In this document: one piece after another, positions 11,342-22,506 of the stretch
How positions within the stretch are numbered: position 1 is the stretch's first letter
Layout of the letters: the number at the start of each line of letters is the position of its first letter
Assembly (NCBI GenBank): GCA_039621445.1
Contig: CP154955.1
Location: forward strand, 36,373,123 to 36,437,122
Direction of reading: 5' to 3'
DNA: 64,000 nt
Source: Euglena gracilis
Lineage: Eukaryota; Euglenida; Euglenophyceae; Euglenales
The notes under the pieces: model-generated
Databases searched by the model: none
What the model was told of the DNA's origin: nothing
What the model saw: only the letters and a program-made list of their open reading frames with translations
Made by a program: the position numbers and the translations under genes

Positions 11342-11434
11342 ATGGAGGCGGACATCCAGCAGCTGAAGGCGGCGATGTGGTTCGCCATGGTGGTGTGTCT
11401 GGTGCTGATCGGGACCTACATCGGGGAGGTATAG
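11342..11434 (+). CDS. Gene 1, terminal exon with membrane anchor
   Basis: The acceptor is ccccaacag, phase 0. It encodes MEADIQQLKAAMWFAMVVCL and then VLIGTYIGEV and stop (TAG at 11432-11434). The hydrophobic stretch of about 16-18 residues (MWFAMVVCLVLIGTYIG) ends three residues from the C-terminus. With the preceding coiled coil this predicts a tail-anchored protein facing the cytosol, as in SNARE-like or organelle tethers. GAG|GTATAG could instead be read as a donor, so the stop is likely but not certain. Confidence 0.65.
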   Translation: MEADIQQLKAAMWFAMVVCLVLIGTYIGEV

Positions 11435-11789
11435 CGGGCCAATCCCTCACCCCCTTTCCCTTTCCCTGACCTGTGACCCTTATTGGTGAGGTCTCCTGGT
11501 GGCGCGGTGGTTACAGAGCATTTGTGTCTTACCCCGCCACCAGGAGATTGAAGCTCCTTCCCCTCTCATGCGCCTGCGCCTCATTTTTGACCCACATCTG
11601 AGATTCAGGTTGATGTATGGTTGCGGCGGTCATATGCCACAAGTATTGAACTAATCTGTCTGATTGTTTGCAGTCCACGTTGGGCATATCTGTGGGCATA
11701 TCTGTATCTTAAGCATCGCAAGCAGCACATTTTTGTACCTGCGCCCCCCCCCCCCCCCGCCCACCGACCATCTGTACATACTGAACACC

Positions 11790-12005
11790 CCCCGGTTGGT
11801 GATTGCAGGCCAGGGGGTGCGTACCCCCCCCCTGGTTGGGGATTGCAGGAGACCATTGGAAAACAGGAAAACGGGTTTTTTGGCACCTGGCCGTACGACC
11901 CCCCCCCCTGGTCGGGGTTGCAGGTCAGAGGTGCGTACGACCCCCCCCCCAGTCGCGGTTGTAGGAACCTGGTCGGTGGGCAAGGGGAGCGGCGGGTACT
12001 TTGCT
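11790..12005. repeat. Second copy of the poly(C) minisatellite family
   Basis: Units such as GTGCGTACCCCC..TGGTTGGGGATTGCAGG and TGCGTACGACCCCC..AGTCGCGGTTGTAGG match the family at 8980-9285. It ends similarly in GGAACCTGGTCGGTGGGCAAGG. No ORF is involved. Confidence 0.6.
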
Positions 12006-12325
12006 CGAAAGGGTGCTGACGGCAATGATGTTGCCACAAAAAGAATTGGTTGTGTATTCATTCGGGAATTATTTTACAAGAAAATTTGGTTGTGCGATGG
12101 AAATTACGCCCTCCCACCCCTAACCCCGAGCCCCCACCTTTCTCAGCCCCCCCCCCCCTTCCTGGGTGAGTTCCCCCCCACCTGCCTTTCCGTACAGCTC
12201 ACCGAATCCGCAGGCTTTTTAAGGGAAACGTCAGAAAATGAGAGAATGTATTTGACGGGTGACATTCAAAACGCTGACCCTTCGAAAATGAACGCCGGGG
12301 AAATTTGCCTGGCCAGTGTGTGTGC

Positions 12326-12492
12326 AGGTGTGTGTGTGTGTGTGTGTGTGTTGTGTTGTGTTGTGTTGTGCTGTGCTGTGCTGTGCTGTGCTGTGCTGTG
12401 CTGTGCTGTGCTGTGTTGTGTTGTGTTGTGTTGTGTTGTGTTGTGTTGTGTTGTGTTGTGTTGTGTTGTGTTGTGTTGTGTTGTGTGTGTTT
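12326..12492. repeat. GTGTT/GTGCT pentanucleotide satellite with internal subtype block
   Basis: A GT dinucleotide run is followed by GTGTT units, then about ten GTGCT units (12368-12415), then GTGTT units again. The subtype block points to segmental expansion within the array. It is the reverse complement of the unit at 4735-4882. Confidence 0.9.
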
Positions 12493-13802
12493 GACAAAAG
12501 GCCAAATTGAGGGATCGGACCATTTGGATGAAACGGGGGGGGTCATATTATGAAGCTGCGGATGTTATCTTGTATTTTCTTTTTTTGTATGACTCAGCAG
12601 ATGTGGTGTTATGATTACCCAGCCGCGGTGCACATCCCTGTTATTTACCTCAGCTCAACACTATCTGACCCGCCATCTCTCCGGCCTCACCATTCTGCCT
12701 GTGAATGTTTGCTTCTCCAGCATCCAGCAAGATTTACGCCCATTCTCCCCAAAGACGGTCGCCAACGACAGAACTGCCTCCCCCACGTGCGTTCTCGGAA
12801 TTTGCCGCCACTCTGCTCTGTTTTTTTGGGGCTGAGTGGCGTCCCCGATCCATCCATAGGTCAGCCCTGGAAGTCCAGGTGCAGGATTTGAAATTGGGAA
12901 GTGGTTTAGCCTGACCCCGGGGATCCGGCATTCTTTTTCCCATCAAACAGCTCCCAGCCGGGCTGTGGAACGCCCTGATTTTTTTCAAGTGAAGTTGGGC
13001 AGCTCGCCCTTGATTGTCCGAGCGGAAAAATTTCAGTGCACACACGGAAGATTCAAATATGATCAGAGAGAGTCATTAATTTTTTTTAAAAAAGCGTTGT
13101 TTGTAAGGGTTTTGGGGGTTTACCCAAATGTTTTGGTTGAGAAATTCCAACCCAATCTTTTTTTTTATGCATTCAGTTCCAGCTGGGTGGCCTGGAAGCC
13201 AATTGGACCCTCTGGGGTTCGGGGGGGGGGGGGCTTGAAACAACTTTTGGTCAGGGTTAGTTCAGAATGTTTTTTATCTTACACACAGGAACTCCTATTT
13301 GCCAAGGATTTTGCCATAGTAATTGGAAAATTGCCATCAAAACGACTTTTAAATTTTTCCCTCAAATCCCCAAAATAACGTTGTTTTATATTTTTATGAA
13401 CGAAGACCAGTCAATTTTGACGGGAACATCTCTGAGGGGTTTCCATGCCCTTTCTGTTTATATTGCAGTTAAGGTTGCTGAATTCACCATTTTCAAGCAA
13501 TGATGAAGGCAAAACGAATCGATGGGATGCATTTTTGGGGGATTTCTGCATTCTAAAACCAAGGCGCGGGCCTCAGCCCAGAGGGTTAGTTGCTCAAACC
13601 AGCCCCAAGACCGCCATTGGTCATGTATGAGATGAATTCTTTTTTTATTTAAAACTAATTTGTGCTGACACATTGTGATTTGTTGCATCCTTTTTCCACA
13701 AATGCAATGCGTTCAAAATTGAGCACAAACACCACAGTTTCTCATTGGTGGTGGTGTGAGCAATCCAACAGCTTTGCCTGTTGAATCATTTTCGCTGGTC
13801 AG

Positions 13803-13977
13803 ATGGAAATGGAGCCGACTGCCGCCTCCGGAGGAACCCCGGATGCTCGCTCAGACACCCTGAGCGCATCCTCGGAGAACGGCTCCATTGGCAACCACTC
13901 CCCCAACTTTTCGCTCCACCTCATTGCCAAGGCAAAGGCTGAAGCCAGGCCTCTTCTTAAGGATTATGATCCCTTGC
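13803..13977 (+). CDS. Gene 2, first exon (candidate)
   Basis: ATG at 13803 follows directly after an acceptor-like gctggtcag, so it may be the initiator or an internal Met after a 5' intron. It encodes MEMEPTAASGGTPDARSDTL, a Ser-rich stretch and an Ala/Lys segment ending LLKDYDPLR. The donor C|GTTTGG leaves phase 1 and joins in frame to 14285. The frame stays open beyond, but its composition changes there. No family is recognised. Confidence 0.55.
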
Positions 13978-14284
13978 GTTTGGGGGCAAGATCACTGGGC
14001 AGCTCAATGGGGGCTTTTTTTTGTGCTGCTGAAATTCAGCAGCCAACATCGTCGATGCGAAATTGGTCGTTTTTTGTGCAACGCCTTTTGAACAACCTTT
14101 TGAAATTGCAAATAAACGACGAACTATCTTTCCGGTTGGAAGAGTGGTCTGGCGACAGAGATCACCCGTCGCCGATCACCGTTTTGGGGGAGCGGCCGAG
14201 GGTCTCTTTCCCACCCGTCAAAGCGGCTGTGGGAGAACCCGGCTGTCCCGCCCTCCGCCCGGCCCGGCGGGTCTTGAGCAAGAG

Positions 14285-14400
14285 GCCTGGGCGAGGCGAA
14301 GGACGCCCTGATCGACCACCTGCAACACCAGCTGGAAGTGAAGGAGGAGATGGTGGGCCACCTTCAAACCCGGTTGGAAGAGTTGAATGTGCAGATTGAG
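14285..14400 (+). CDS. Gene 2, coiled-coil exon
   Basis: Exactly 38 codons after the split codon: LGEAKDALIDHLQHQLEVKE and then EMVGHLQTRLEELNVQIE. Leucines fall at regular heptad spacing, giving a clear parallel coiled coil or leucine zipper. The acceptor is one of three overlapping AGs (14278-14284); 14284 gives phase 1. The donor GAG|GTCTGT is phase 0. An in-frame stop lies just upstream, so the exon cannot extend 5'. Confidence 0.7.
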
Positions 14401-14613
14401 GTCTGTCCCACCCCACTGCGCTTTCCCTCCAATGCAACGTTGGATTCCAACTTTGAGGTTGACTTTTGTGTATATTTGGAACGATCCCGGGGAGCAGGCG
14501 GAATTTAGGGGCGTGAAGGTCACCCACATGCGACCCCCCCCCCGTGGTACTTAGCCAAGGCACTCGGACGACGAAGGTGCCGAAAGGCTTCAAACAAGCC
14601 TTTTCTTGTGCAG

Positions 14614-14635
14614 AATTCTGCCCGCGACCAACCAG
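14614..14635 (+). CDS. Gene 2, 22-bp microexon
   Basis: The acceptor is cttgtgcag and the donor CCAG|GTACTC. It encodes NSARDQP plus one base. Phase 0 in and phase 1 out fit both neighbours. Very short exons are easily mistaken, so this rests on the phase fit alone. Confidence 0.4.
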
Positions 14636-15077
14636 GTACTCCGAGCCCCCCCCCCCCCCCCGGGTAGGTCGAATTTCGAAGCGGGCTCATAATGACCAGA
14701 TCAACAAGCAGGCCAGGGCGGTCCACATGGGACAGGAAGTTTATTTTTCGCGTTGAAGGTCCGCTCGATAAGGATGGCCTTTAGGCCTGAGGGCCGGCTA
14801 ACGGTCGGTCCGGGGGTCGAGCAAGGTCGAAATTTAAAGATTTTGCAGAATAATTGTTGGTTGTTGCCTACTGCAAATGGCCCCTGACTTTATTCAATGG
14901 GTTTCAGATGGAAATTCTACTTCTGCGTGTAGAATCTCTTCTGCTTTGTTTGACAGACGAATATATATATATATATATTTACATACATATGGATATATTA
15001 TATATATGGATATATTATATATTATATATGGATATATTATTTTCATTCATTAACATTTTGCTTTATTTTCACTCTAG

Positions 15078-15139
15078 GACACAAGGCTTCCCCACAGAGT
15101 GACAAATTCATATTCTCAGAGTTGAAGGCCCTTCGTTGA
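15078..15139 (+). CDS. Gene 2, terminal exon
   Basis: The acceptor is cactctag, phase 1. It encodes GHKASPQSDKFIFSELKALR and a stop (TGA 15137-15139). The assembled product is about 125 residues, mostly charged and helical. C|GTTGAC could alternatively act as a donor to a later exon near 15379, which in another phase reads SLQKAMDHHIAKHVL and stop. Confidence 0.5.
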
Positions 15140-15819
15140 CACTTTTCCAAGCTGACCCATACCATTCCCTTTTAGTTTCCTGCTTCGCCAGTTAGCTGCA
15201 TCCGTCTTTGGTTGGGGGGTCTTCTTCCGACTGCTGATAATTCCTGAATTAGATGTTCAAAACTTGGATGCTCAGACTAACTAGGATGCTCAGACTGTGT
15301 CCATAAATTTGTGCAACACCATTACCATCATGCAAGGGTCTTTAATTTTAATTTTCCACGCTGATTTCTTTCCCCTCAGTCACTGCAGAAGGCAATGGAC
15401 CACCACATTGCGAAGCATGTGCTTTAAAACCCAACAGGTGACAGGTTGGATTGAGTATTTTCACTTGCCCATTTGGGGGAGTGTTTGACACCCTGACAAA
15501 AAAGGCCCAAATTGATCCATTTTTTTGTCCTTTTCCTCCCTCTTTGGCGGCATGCATTTCAGCTGGTCACTTCAGGCAACTGTATCCCCCCCCCTCCGGA
15601 GAAATTGTCACTTGTCAAGTCAGCAAGTCCAGAGGTCAGTGATAGGTCCCTACAGTGAAAGGGCAGCGAGTACAGAGGTCCTGTTACAGTATCTCGGGAA
15701 GGAAGACTCCCCGGGGGGTGGGGGCGCAGGTACCCTTCCTGCAGACCAAGGGTCAAAGTGAAAAGCCATGGGGCATTTTTATTGAGGGTCGATACTCTTT
15801 CAATTGGGGGCTCAGTTAG

Positions 15820-15888
15820 CAATGTCATGCGCTGGACCAAACTTCTGCAAATGCAGAAGTGCTACGAAAGAAGAACCAGAGCTTCACC
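15820..15888 (+). CDS. Gene 3, coiled-coil exon
   Basis: The acceptor is ctcagttag. Its 23 codons read ALDQTSANAEVLRKKNQSFT after QCH. The donor ACC|GTCGCA is phase 0 and runs into 16349 to extend one charged helix across the junction. The upstream part of gene 3 was not identified. Confidence 0.45.
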
Positions 15889-16348
15889 GTCGCAATGGAG
15901 ACCCAGGCTTTGGAAGGCGAACACCCAGGATTTTTTTGACACTCCCATTCAGACCTTTAGGGAAGAAGGGGTTCTATGGGTATGGAGGGGGTGGAGGTCA
16001 CTGGGGGTCTTTTTTTCTTTGCTGTTTTTTTTTGAAGGAAGGTCGCACCTCGGGGGGGTTCAGTGGGCAAGCAGGTGACAGGACGTAGACATTGGTAGTG
16101 CAACCCCCCCCCCCCCTGGCGCCGAAAGTGCCAGGCCCAAAAATGGCCATTTTCAAGGGAGAATGGTCTGGGTCGGCCGGCGCTGGGACCAAAAACCGAT
16201 TATGGCCGGTGGCAAAACCTGCAGCACAGCAGCACAAGGCCCCCCTTCCCTCCCCCAGGGTTGGGAAACAGAAACCCGGTGGGCATTTTCGCCCCCCCCC
16301 TTCCCTGAGGGGGTTTGGGTTTTAGGCTGAAGGCACCGGGGGCCCCAG

Positions 16349-16579
16349 CAAGCGAACAAAAAGGCCTGGAACCGGCTTCGGGCGGAGAACGCTCGCCTCC
16401 GCGAGCTGCTCAGCCCCGAGGAGACCTCTGGCCAACCGTCCGCCCCGCCGCCGGCCGCCGCGCCGCCCGGCCCCGAGGCGCCGGGCAATGCCGTCCTCGA
16501 CACGTTGCACCGCTTCGGGCTGCTCATGACGCTGCAGCAGCTGGGGAGCTCCGTCAGCGCGGCCGCCATCCAGCAGTCG
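16349..16579 (+). CDS. Gene 3, zipper-like and Pro/Ala-rich exon
   Basis: The acceptor is ggccccag. Its 77 codons, phase 0 to phase 0 (donor TCG|GTGGGG), begin QANKKAWNRLRAENARLREL, resembling the leucine-zipper half of a bZIP or another short coiled coil. A Pro/Ala linker and a helix (LDTLHRFGLLMTLQQLG) follow. There is no clear basic DNA-contact motif upstream, so bZIP is only one option. GC content rises sharply above the flanking introns. Confidence 0.65.
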
Positions 16580-17087
16580 GTGGGGGCCACACATCTTTTT
16601 AAAGTTTTGCAGACTCCCCTGGCGGGGGGGGGGCTGCTGTAGCCGGCTTCGACTTTGGCCAAGCAAGGCACAGCAGCAGTTCCCAAAATGTATATCGCTT
16701 GTAAAAGCTATAGGGGCGAGAATACGGGTGGTTAGGGCCCTTTTTCTGGGTCGCCAAAAATAATTCGGGGGAAAAAATGGTTAAAAAAGGGTCGAGAAAT
16801 TGTTGTTTTGAGAGTGTTTAGGTTTTTGGTGTTGTTACAGGGGTCCAACAGCCCCCAACCACCCACCCATTCTCGAAAACCCACCCCTCCTCTGGAGGGG
16901 GGAGGAATCACACAAGCCTTGAATCCATGGTCGCAGACATTGATGCATTTTTTATAACAGTGTTTGTTTTGTCATTTGTTTAGCTTTGGCTCCAGTAACC
17001 CAGCTCAGGCACCCCCCCCCTCTGGGCCTCTGGCTTGCCAAGCCACCCAACTCTCTAGCAGCCCAGGCACCCCCGGGGTCTTTACAG

Positions 17088-17312
17088 AGGTGTGTGGCGG
17101 GGGCGCTCTCCGCGGTGCTGGGGCCGGCCCTGCAGCAGCCCGGGCCGGGCGCCGCCCTGTTGGGGGGCCAAACCCCGCCGCCGCCGCCGCTGGCGGCGCT
17201 GCAGAAACAGCTGCAACTGCTGTTGCTGCAGCAGCCCCCAGGCGCCGGCCGAGGGAAAACATGCATTTCCGGGACATGGGTGGCGCAACGAATCAAGAGT
17301 GGTGGTTGGAAT
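17088..17312 (+). CDS. Gene 3, Ala/Pro/Gln-rich exon (3' end uncertain)
   Basis: The acceptor is ctttacag, phase 0. It encodes RCVAGALSAVLGPALQQPGP, then a poly-Pro stretch and LAALQKQLQLLLLQQPP. After the GC-rich block the donor is unclear: TGG|GTGGCG, TTG|GTGGTA or GTG|GTAGGC all preserve phase 0. The end given is the middle choice. Low-complexity Gln/Leu helices of this kind occur in transcriptional or RNA-associated scaffolds, but nothing here is diagnostic. Confidence 0.5.
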
Positions 17313-17807
17313 TCATTGGTGGTAGGCGTTCAGGAAACTCAACCGATGGTACTGATTGATTCTCAAGATCATCGCTTCCATATGGACACAGTTTTTTACC
17401 TCGGTTGCTGAAACGCGCAGAAAGAGGTTTTGTTTGAAGGGAACCTGTAATTTTCTTCTTTTTAAGAACAAAAATCTACAGAAATCGACCTGCGCATAGT
17501 AGCAAGAACCCTATTCATTGTAAGAGCGTTCCAGAAAACTAAGGTGGCTGAATGGTGAGTTTCGCTTCACATGTTAAGACTTCGCAGAAGCATTACAGCT
17601 CGAAACAAATTTTTTTATACCAATTTCTCATCAAACTTAATTTAAATGATGAAAAAGTCCGCTTTACGTTTTCGAAAAGGGATAATATTCAGACCTCAGC
17701 CTCAACCCCCACACCCAAGAACAACGACTACATTTTATTTGGTTCGCCTTCCAACAAAGAAACCATTGATGAGGGAAGGTATCTTATGAGCAGCCGCCTG
17801 TCGGCAG

Positions 17808-17936
17808 CATCAACTGCAGCAACTTCAACAGTCCAGAGCGAAACCGTCACCACAACCCACACCGAAAGACAATTCCTCGTCTGCACCTTCGCCCAAGCCT
17901 TCTCCTTGCCCACGCGAAGTGTTTGCAAGTGAAAAG
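17808..17936 (+). CDS. Gene 3, Gln then Pro/Ser-rich exon
   Basis: The acceptor is gtcggcag and the donor AAG|GTACAA; 43 codons, phase 0 to 0. It encodes HQLQQLQQSRAKPSPQPTPK and a Ser/Pro stretch ending REVFASEK. It continues the Gln-rich character of the preceding exon. A longer open frame in another register covers the same bases but lacks matching borders. Confidence 0.6.
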
Positions 17937-19176
17937 GTACAAAGTTAAAGTATAAAGGAAGGTCCTTTGAGATATTTCAAGCGATTATTTTGGTGGATTG
18001 GTCTCGGGCTTTTTTTTAACTCGGAAAACCTCCAGGGGGGGTCCTCTGCTGGACCCGGGGGGCTCCAGGGGGTCCCGTGACAGAGCCCGGTGTGGGTTTA
18101 TGTCACGGGGTAATGGACGCAAAGCCACGGAATTTTTTTGGGAAATTCCTACAAATGGCCAGGTGTTTTGGAAGGTCCCCCCATCCTCTCCCCGGGGGGG
18201 ACCCCTCCTCCCCCCAAGGTTGGTTGAGCCCTCCAATGCACACCCATGCTTAAGGTGTTCGACCTCACCCAATGGGGGGGGTGACTGACTGGTTTTTGGT
18301 GCCAGACCCTCCCTGGTGGGGGGGTCGGCCAGAACTGGCCGAAAGTGGCCACCTGGCGCCGAAGGCTCTGTATTTTTTTGGGCCAAAACCCTTTCATTTT
18401 GAGCCGTTTTGGCTGGAGTGACTGACCCGGGGGGGGGGAGTATAGAAGGCGAATGGTTTTTGAATAGTGGCTGACTGATTTTTTGAAAGTGGAAAGTGAT
18501 CCCCAGGGTAAGTTATGGCATTGCCGGGCCTTCGACGATCAAAACACACAATTTTCAAAAGGTTGTTTGAAAATTCAGGCACCACTGATGCCGTCATCTG
18601 GACGAAAGAAAGGCCCAATCCTTGATGGGACGGAACCCTCGTGACCTCATTTCGTTGCCTGTTGTTTGCCATGAGAGGGGCACTGCAGTGGTACTGGAAG
18701 AATGGCAGAATGCTGGAAGAAAAAGTCGGTGTGTGTTGCGTTATTTGTGAGGTGGTTGCCGAGAATGCAAATCCGCAAAGTGAGTTGAACCGGCCAGTGC
18801 ATCTGTGCAATTGTTAAAGAACTTTGTCCAGGAAGGGGTCTGGTGGTAACTGATGACCCATCAAAGGCATCAGGAATGGCGGTGGTCCAAGAGGCCGGGA
18901 GCAGGGATCCTTTTTTTTATTATTAAACCTGGACCCCGGGGGTTAGGAAGGGGGGTACGGTGTGTGGGTTCCCTTCCTCTGGAAGGATACCCCAAGCGCT
19001 TTGTGGGTCCCCTGCCGGAGACGGCAGTTTGGCCATTTTGGCCTTTTTTTTCCCTCCACGAAGCGCCGAATTTTTTTTGGCACATGACTGACCCCAAAAA
19101 AGTGGGTCCCCAGAAACCCCCCCCCTGGGGGGCACCCCCTGGGTGGGGGAGACCCCCTCCTCCCACCCAGTGTTAG
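17937..19176. other. Gene 3 intron, an exon probably missing
   Basis: Exon 17808 ends in phase 0 but exon 19177 starts in phase 2, so an exon of matching phase should lie in this interval. I could not find it. The interval is rich in poly(C)/poly(G) and hairpin-core repeats (near 18280-18420 and 19058). Confidence 0.4.
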
Positions 19177-19286
19177 AAAAAAATCCCTGGCTCGGAAGAC
19201 GTCGGACATCTTTGACCCGGAGCACCTCCTGCGGCGCATGGCGTGGTTGGTGCCGACCCCACCCACCGCCTCCGGCAGTGACAGCG
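19177..19286 (+). CDS. Gene 3, internal exon
   Basis: The acceptor is cagtgttag (cag six bases earlier is also possible in the same phase). It encodes KKSLARKTSDIFDPEHLLRR and then MAWLVPTPPTASGSDS. The donor G|GTGTGC leaves phase 1, which joins to 20036. The composition contrasts with the surrounding poly(C/G) DNA. Confidence 0.55.
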
Positions 19287-20035
19287 GTGTGCTCCTTTTC
19301 GGCTTTCTGCACCGCGTCCAAAACGGCCCAGAAAGGCTCGCTTCAGTCCAAGAAGGGCACAGAACCTCTTGCTGACTTCGCAGGGTTTTTCACAAACATG
19401 GCAGCTAAAGTCACACAAAATGAGCATCTATCTTCCACCTATATTATGTTTTTAACCGTGAAGGACGACATGCTTGAGTCCACCATCCGTTTTTCTTAAC
19501 CCCATTTTTCGAAAATATTTCATCAATTTCCTCCATCCCCTTTCGTCAAGGAATGAATTTGTTTTCTTTTCGAGGTCAAATGTTTGATTTTTAAACCGCT
19601 GAGGCTCGATGGAATCTCCATCAAAGATGACGTTCACAGCCGAGCTGCTCAATTTTTCTTGTGCGTGTTGTTTTCCAATGGAGACATTGAGCGACGTTTC
19701 CACCCACATGTGGTTTCACATTTCCACACGTCGTGCAAGTTGTGCTGACTGATCTTCAATTTCTTTTGTTTACTTGAAGGCCCACCTTTGACCCTGCATG
19801 TGAGCTTTTTTCTCATTCGTCATAGACCATCCCAAATGTTCTGCAAATGATATAATTGCAGCCAAATGGTACCGCCTGCTTTGCTTTTCTGTGTTACCGT
19901 AAATTTCTGCCCCCGAAAAAAACACATGTAAAACTGCATGACGTTATGTGTTGAATATTGGGCTCCTGGCACATTTTTGTGGAAAGCCCTACTTCTTGCC
20001 AAAATCGTGGAAAGCCTTGAAAATTGTTTTGACAG

Positions 20036-20080
20036 GAAAGTCCCATGGAAAAGAACCTGGCAAAATCTCAAATTCCCCAA
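20036..20080 (+). CDS. Gene 3, 45-bp exon
   Basis: The acceptor is ttttgacag and the donor CCAA|GTAAGA, close to a consensus donor. In the phase that fits both neighbours it encodes KSHGKEPGKISNSP. A phase-0 reading (ESPMEKNLAKSQIPQ) is also protein-like but would not join to the next exon. Confidence 0.5.
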
Positions 20081-20130
20081 GTAAGAAAGTCGTGCATCCA
20101 CATGCAGACTGCAACCTGCTGGTGCTGCAG

Positions 20131-20263
20131 GGCTGCCGTCAGCGTTGTTGGGACACCCCTTCAACTTGCCCCTGGCACCCGCATCCCCCGTCACTGGCTC
20201 CCGGCCATACAACCGCCAACGCCTTTTCAGTGAACCGAGAGAGGAAGGAGGGCGATTGGACAG
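20131..20263 (+). CDS. Gene 3, internal exon
   Basis: The acceptor is gtgctgcag and the donor GACAG|GTTTAT. It encodes LPSALLGHPFNLPLAPASPV, then TGSRPYNRQRLFSEPREEGG and RLD. Phase 1 in and phase 2 out; the phase-2 end matches the start at 22307. No domain is recognised. Confidence 0.55.
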
Positions 20264-22306
20264 GTTTATAAAATATGTATCTATGCATATGTGTGTGTAT
20301 ATATGTGTGTGTATATATACATACATATTATAGATGCATTTCTTTGAGAGTGTTGGCTCCCTCAGACTCGTTTAACCCCACTGTCTGTGACCCAGACCTT
20401 TATGGAAGGATTTTCGAGGGTGGATGTGATGTGTGAAGCCCCCCCCTCACTACAGGGATGGGGTGCATTTTGGTACAGGCCCAGCCAAATGCTGGAATGG
20501 GAATCTTTGATGGGAATTTTCATTCACTTCGGGGGGTTGGGGGGTTGGGGGGTGTCGTTGTGGGTGGGTGGGTGGGTTTTTAAACAAAGTGGCTGAAGTG
20601 GTTGCTTGCTCCCTTCCCAGTCATGATTGATATGTGGCCCCTCCCGAGTTGATGAACGACTGATTGGTTAACAGAGCTAAGCAGAAAGTGCACGCGTGCT
20701 GTCCATTGCGATGGGCAACTGTATGTGCTCAATGCAGCAGCCTGGGGCTTCCGGCTGATGCTTTGGCGGCTGAGCCAAGGCCTTTTCTCTTCGGTGAGGG
20801 CGAGAACAGGCGAGCGAACCACTCCAGTCTGAAGTAATTTTATAGATTGAGAACACATTTCCACAGTGAACAATATGGCATTTCGGAAGGAATGAGGGTG
20901 GACCCAAAGGTTTCCGTTTGGAAGTTCATTGAGCTTTAAACCCCAAATTGAAGCACAGGTGCTCTTACGGCGGACCGCCGCCTCTGGTGGCAGGGGGGAA
21001 TGTGCCTCTATTTTGGACCCTATTGTCTGATTTTTGTTGATCTATTTCAGCAATCCCAGCAAAAGGGAGGTGCTTGTAGTGGGCCACCAACTTCGGCGGT
21101 GGGGTGCTTTCATTTTCATATTTGGACCGTGCGCATGCGGCCCTGCGCTTCTAGCAGGGTGTATCAGGGGGTGAATGACACTAAGTCTTTGTTGGTGAAC
21201 CGGTGCAATGGTGGGCGGGCATCGTTAACAGCTGCCTCTGTTGGTTTTGGGGGCGAACCCCAGCCAGGTTTTTTTCTTGAAAGGTTAGACTCTCGGAGAG
21301 GGTCAGGGAGTCCACGGGACCCTGTCCCTCGAAGAGGATTGGAGCCGGGCAGTGTGAATCCCCCAGGAGGTTTGCGTGCCGGCTGGCTGTGAAATAAGCT
21401 CCAGCCCGGGTGTGTTTAGAGCAGTGGACCTGCGGCCATGGAATTGCGCCTTCAAATGGACTCTGCACTCCGACAGCCCCGCAATCACGAGGTATTTTTT
21501 TTAAATTTGTAAAAAAAATTTACGGTTTTTAAGGCGTTTTTAATGGGGTTTTAAGGTTATTTATGGAAGTTGTAATTTTAAGGTATCTATTTGAAAAGGG
21601 AAGTCCAAGGGCCATCCCAGCCGAACAGGGTCCAGATTTTAAAAGTCCAAAAACCCATTTTTTCGCCTGACAATGTTCCAGCGATGCGAGAAATCATTTT
21701 TTTCTCGGAGTTGGCTTGCTGGCCCACGGGGAGTGTCATTCGGCGCTGGCAGCTTCTGATCACGAACGCAAGCGCAGGCAGGGCGTATGTTTTTACGGCA
21801 TCTTAAAAAGAACCTTAAAAGACTTTAAATTATCAGTTTCGGAAAACTTTCGAAATTTGAGCTGAAAATGAAGTCACAAAATTTCGGCTCAATTGGTTAT
21901 GTCGGATGGAACAAGCATAACCCTCCCCAAATATAAGCCTCGGCTTTATATTTGGACAGTATTTTCAAGACCCTCAGGGGGGGATCAAACTTATTCGGGT
22001 GGCATCTATGACCTTCGGCGGCCTTCAATTGTGGCTAAATACCAATTTCATGCCAATTTTTCACTGTGTACCTCCTATTTTTCACAGAAATGTGCAATTT
22101 TTATCCAAAGTGGAACATTTCTGGTGAAAAAAAATGTTTGTCTCCACCCAATTTTTTTTTTACTTTTCCTGAATGACACCAGCGTCTGGCTACACGCTGG
22201 GGGGGGGGGGGGGCTTTTTGGGGGGCAAACCCAAACCCTTGGGGGGCTTTTCATTGGGGGGATTTACATTTGGGGGGGGGGGGCTCTCGGCCTTCCCCCG
22301 CCATAG

Positions 22307-22506
22307 CCCGCGCCTCAACGGCCCGGGCCCGCCAGGCCTCGGCTCGAGCGCGACGGCCTCGCCCTCGAGGGGGCACGCCCCGCCGGGGTGGGAGGACGCC
22401 CCGGCCCCGCCCGCCGCCGCCCCCGGCCGTTCCCCCGCAGCCTCCGCCGCGTCCGCCCCAGCGCCGGCCTGGGGCCATCCCCCGGCTGAGGCCCACCGCC
22501 CGCGGG
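22307..22506 (+). CDS. Gene 3, Pro/Ala/Ser-rich exon
   Basis: The acceptor is ccgccatag, phase 2. It encodes PRLNGPGPPGLGSSATASPS and then a very Pro/Ala-rich stretch with WEDAPAPPAAAPG and PAWGHPPAEAHRPRG. The donor G|GTGGTC leaves phase 1, which does not match 23105, so either another donor is used or a small exon is missing. It is among the most GC-rich segments of the window. Confidence 0.5.

Noticed and set aside
11664-12494. 276-codon frame ending in a Cys/Val/Leu repeat
   Set aside because: The second half is the GTGTT/GTGCT satellite read as protein, and the first half spans the poly(C) minisatellite.
12721-12786. Possible exon reading IQQDLRPFSPKTVANDRTAS
   Set aside because: Borders are plausible (tctccag, AC|GTGCGT), but all three frames look similar and no neighbour fits, so it was not listed as a feature.
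16349-16420. bZIP transcription factor
   Set aside because: The zipper-like helix is present, but no basic region with the N-x7-R pattern is visible upstream, so only a coiled coil is claimed.
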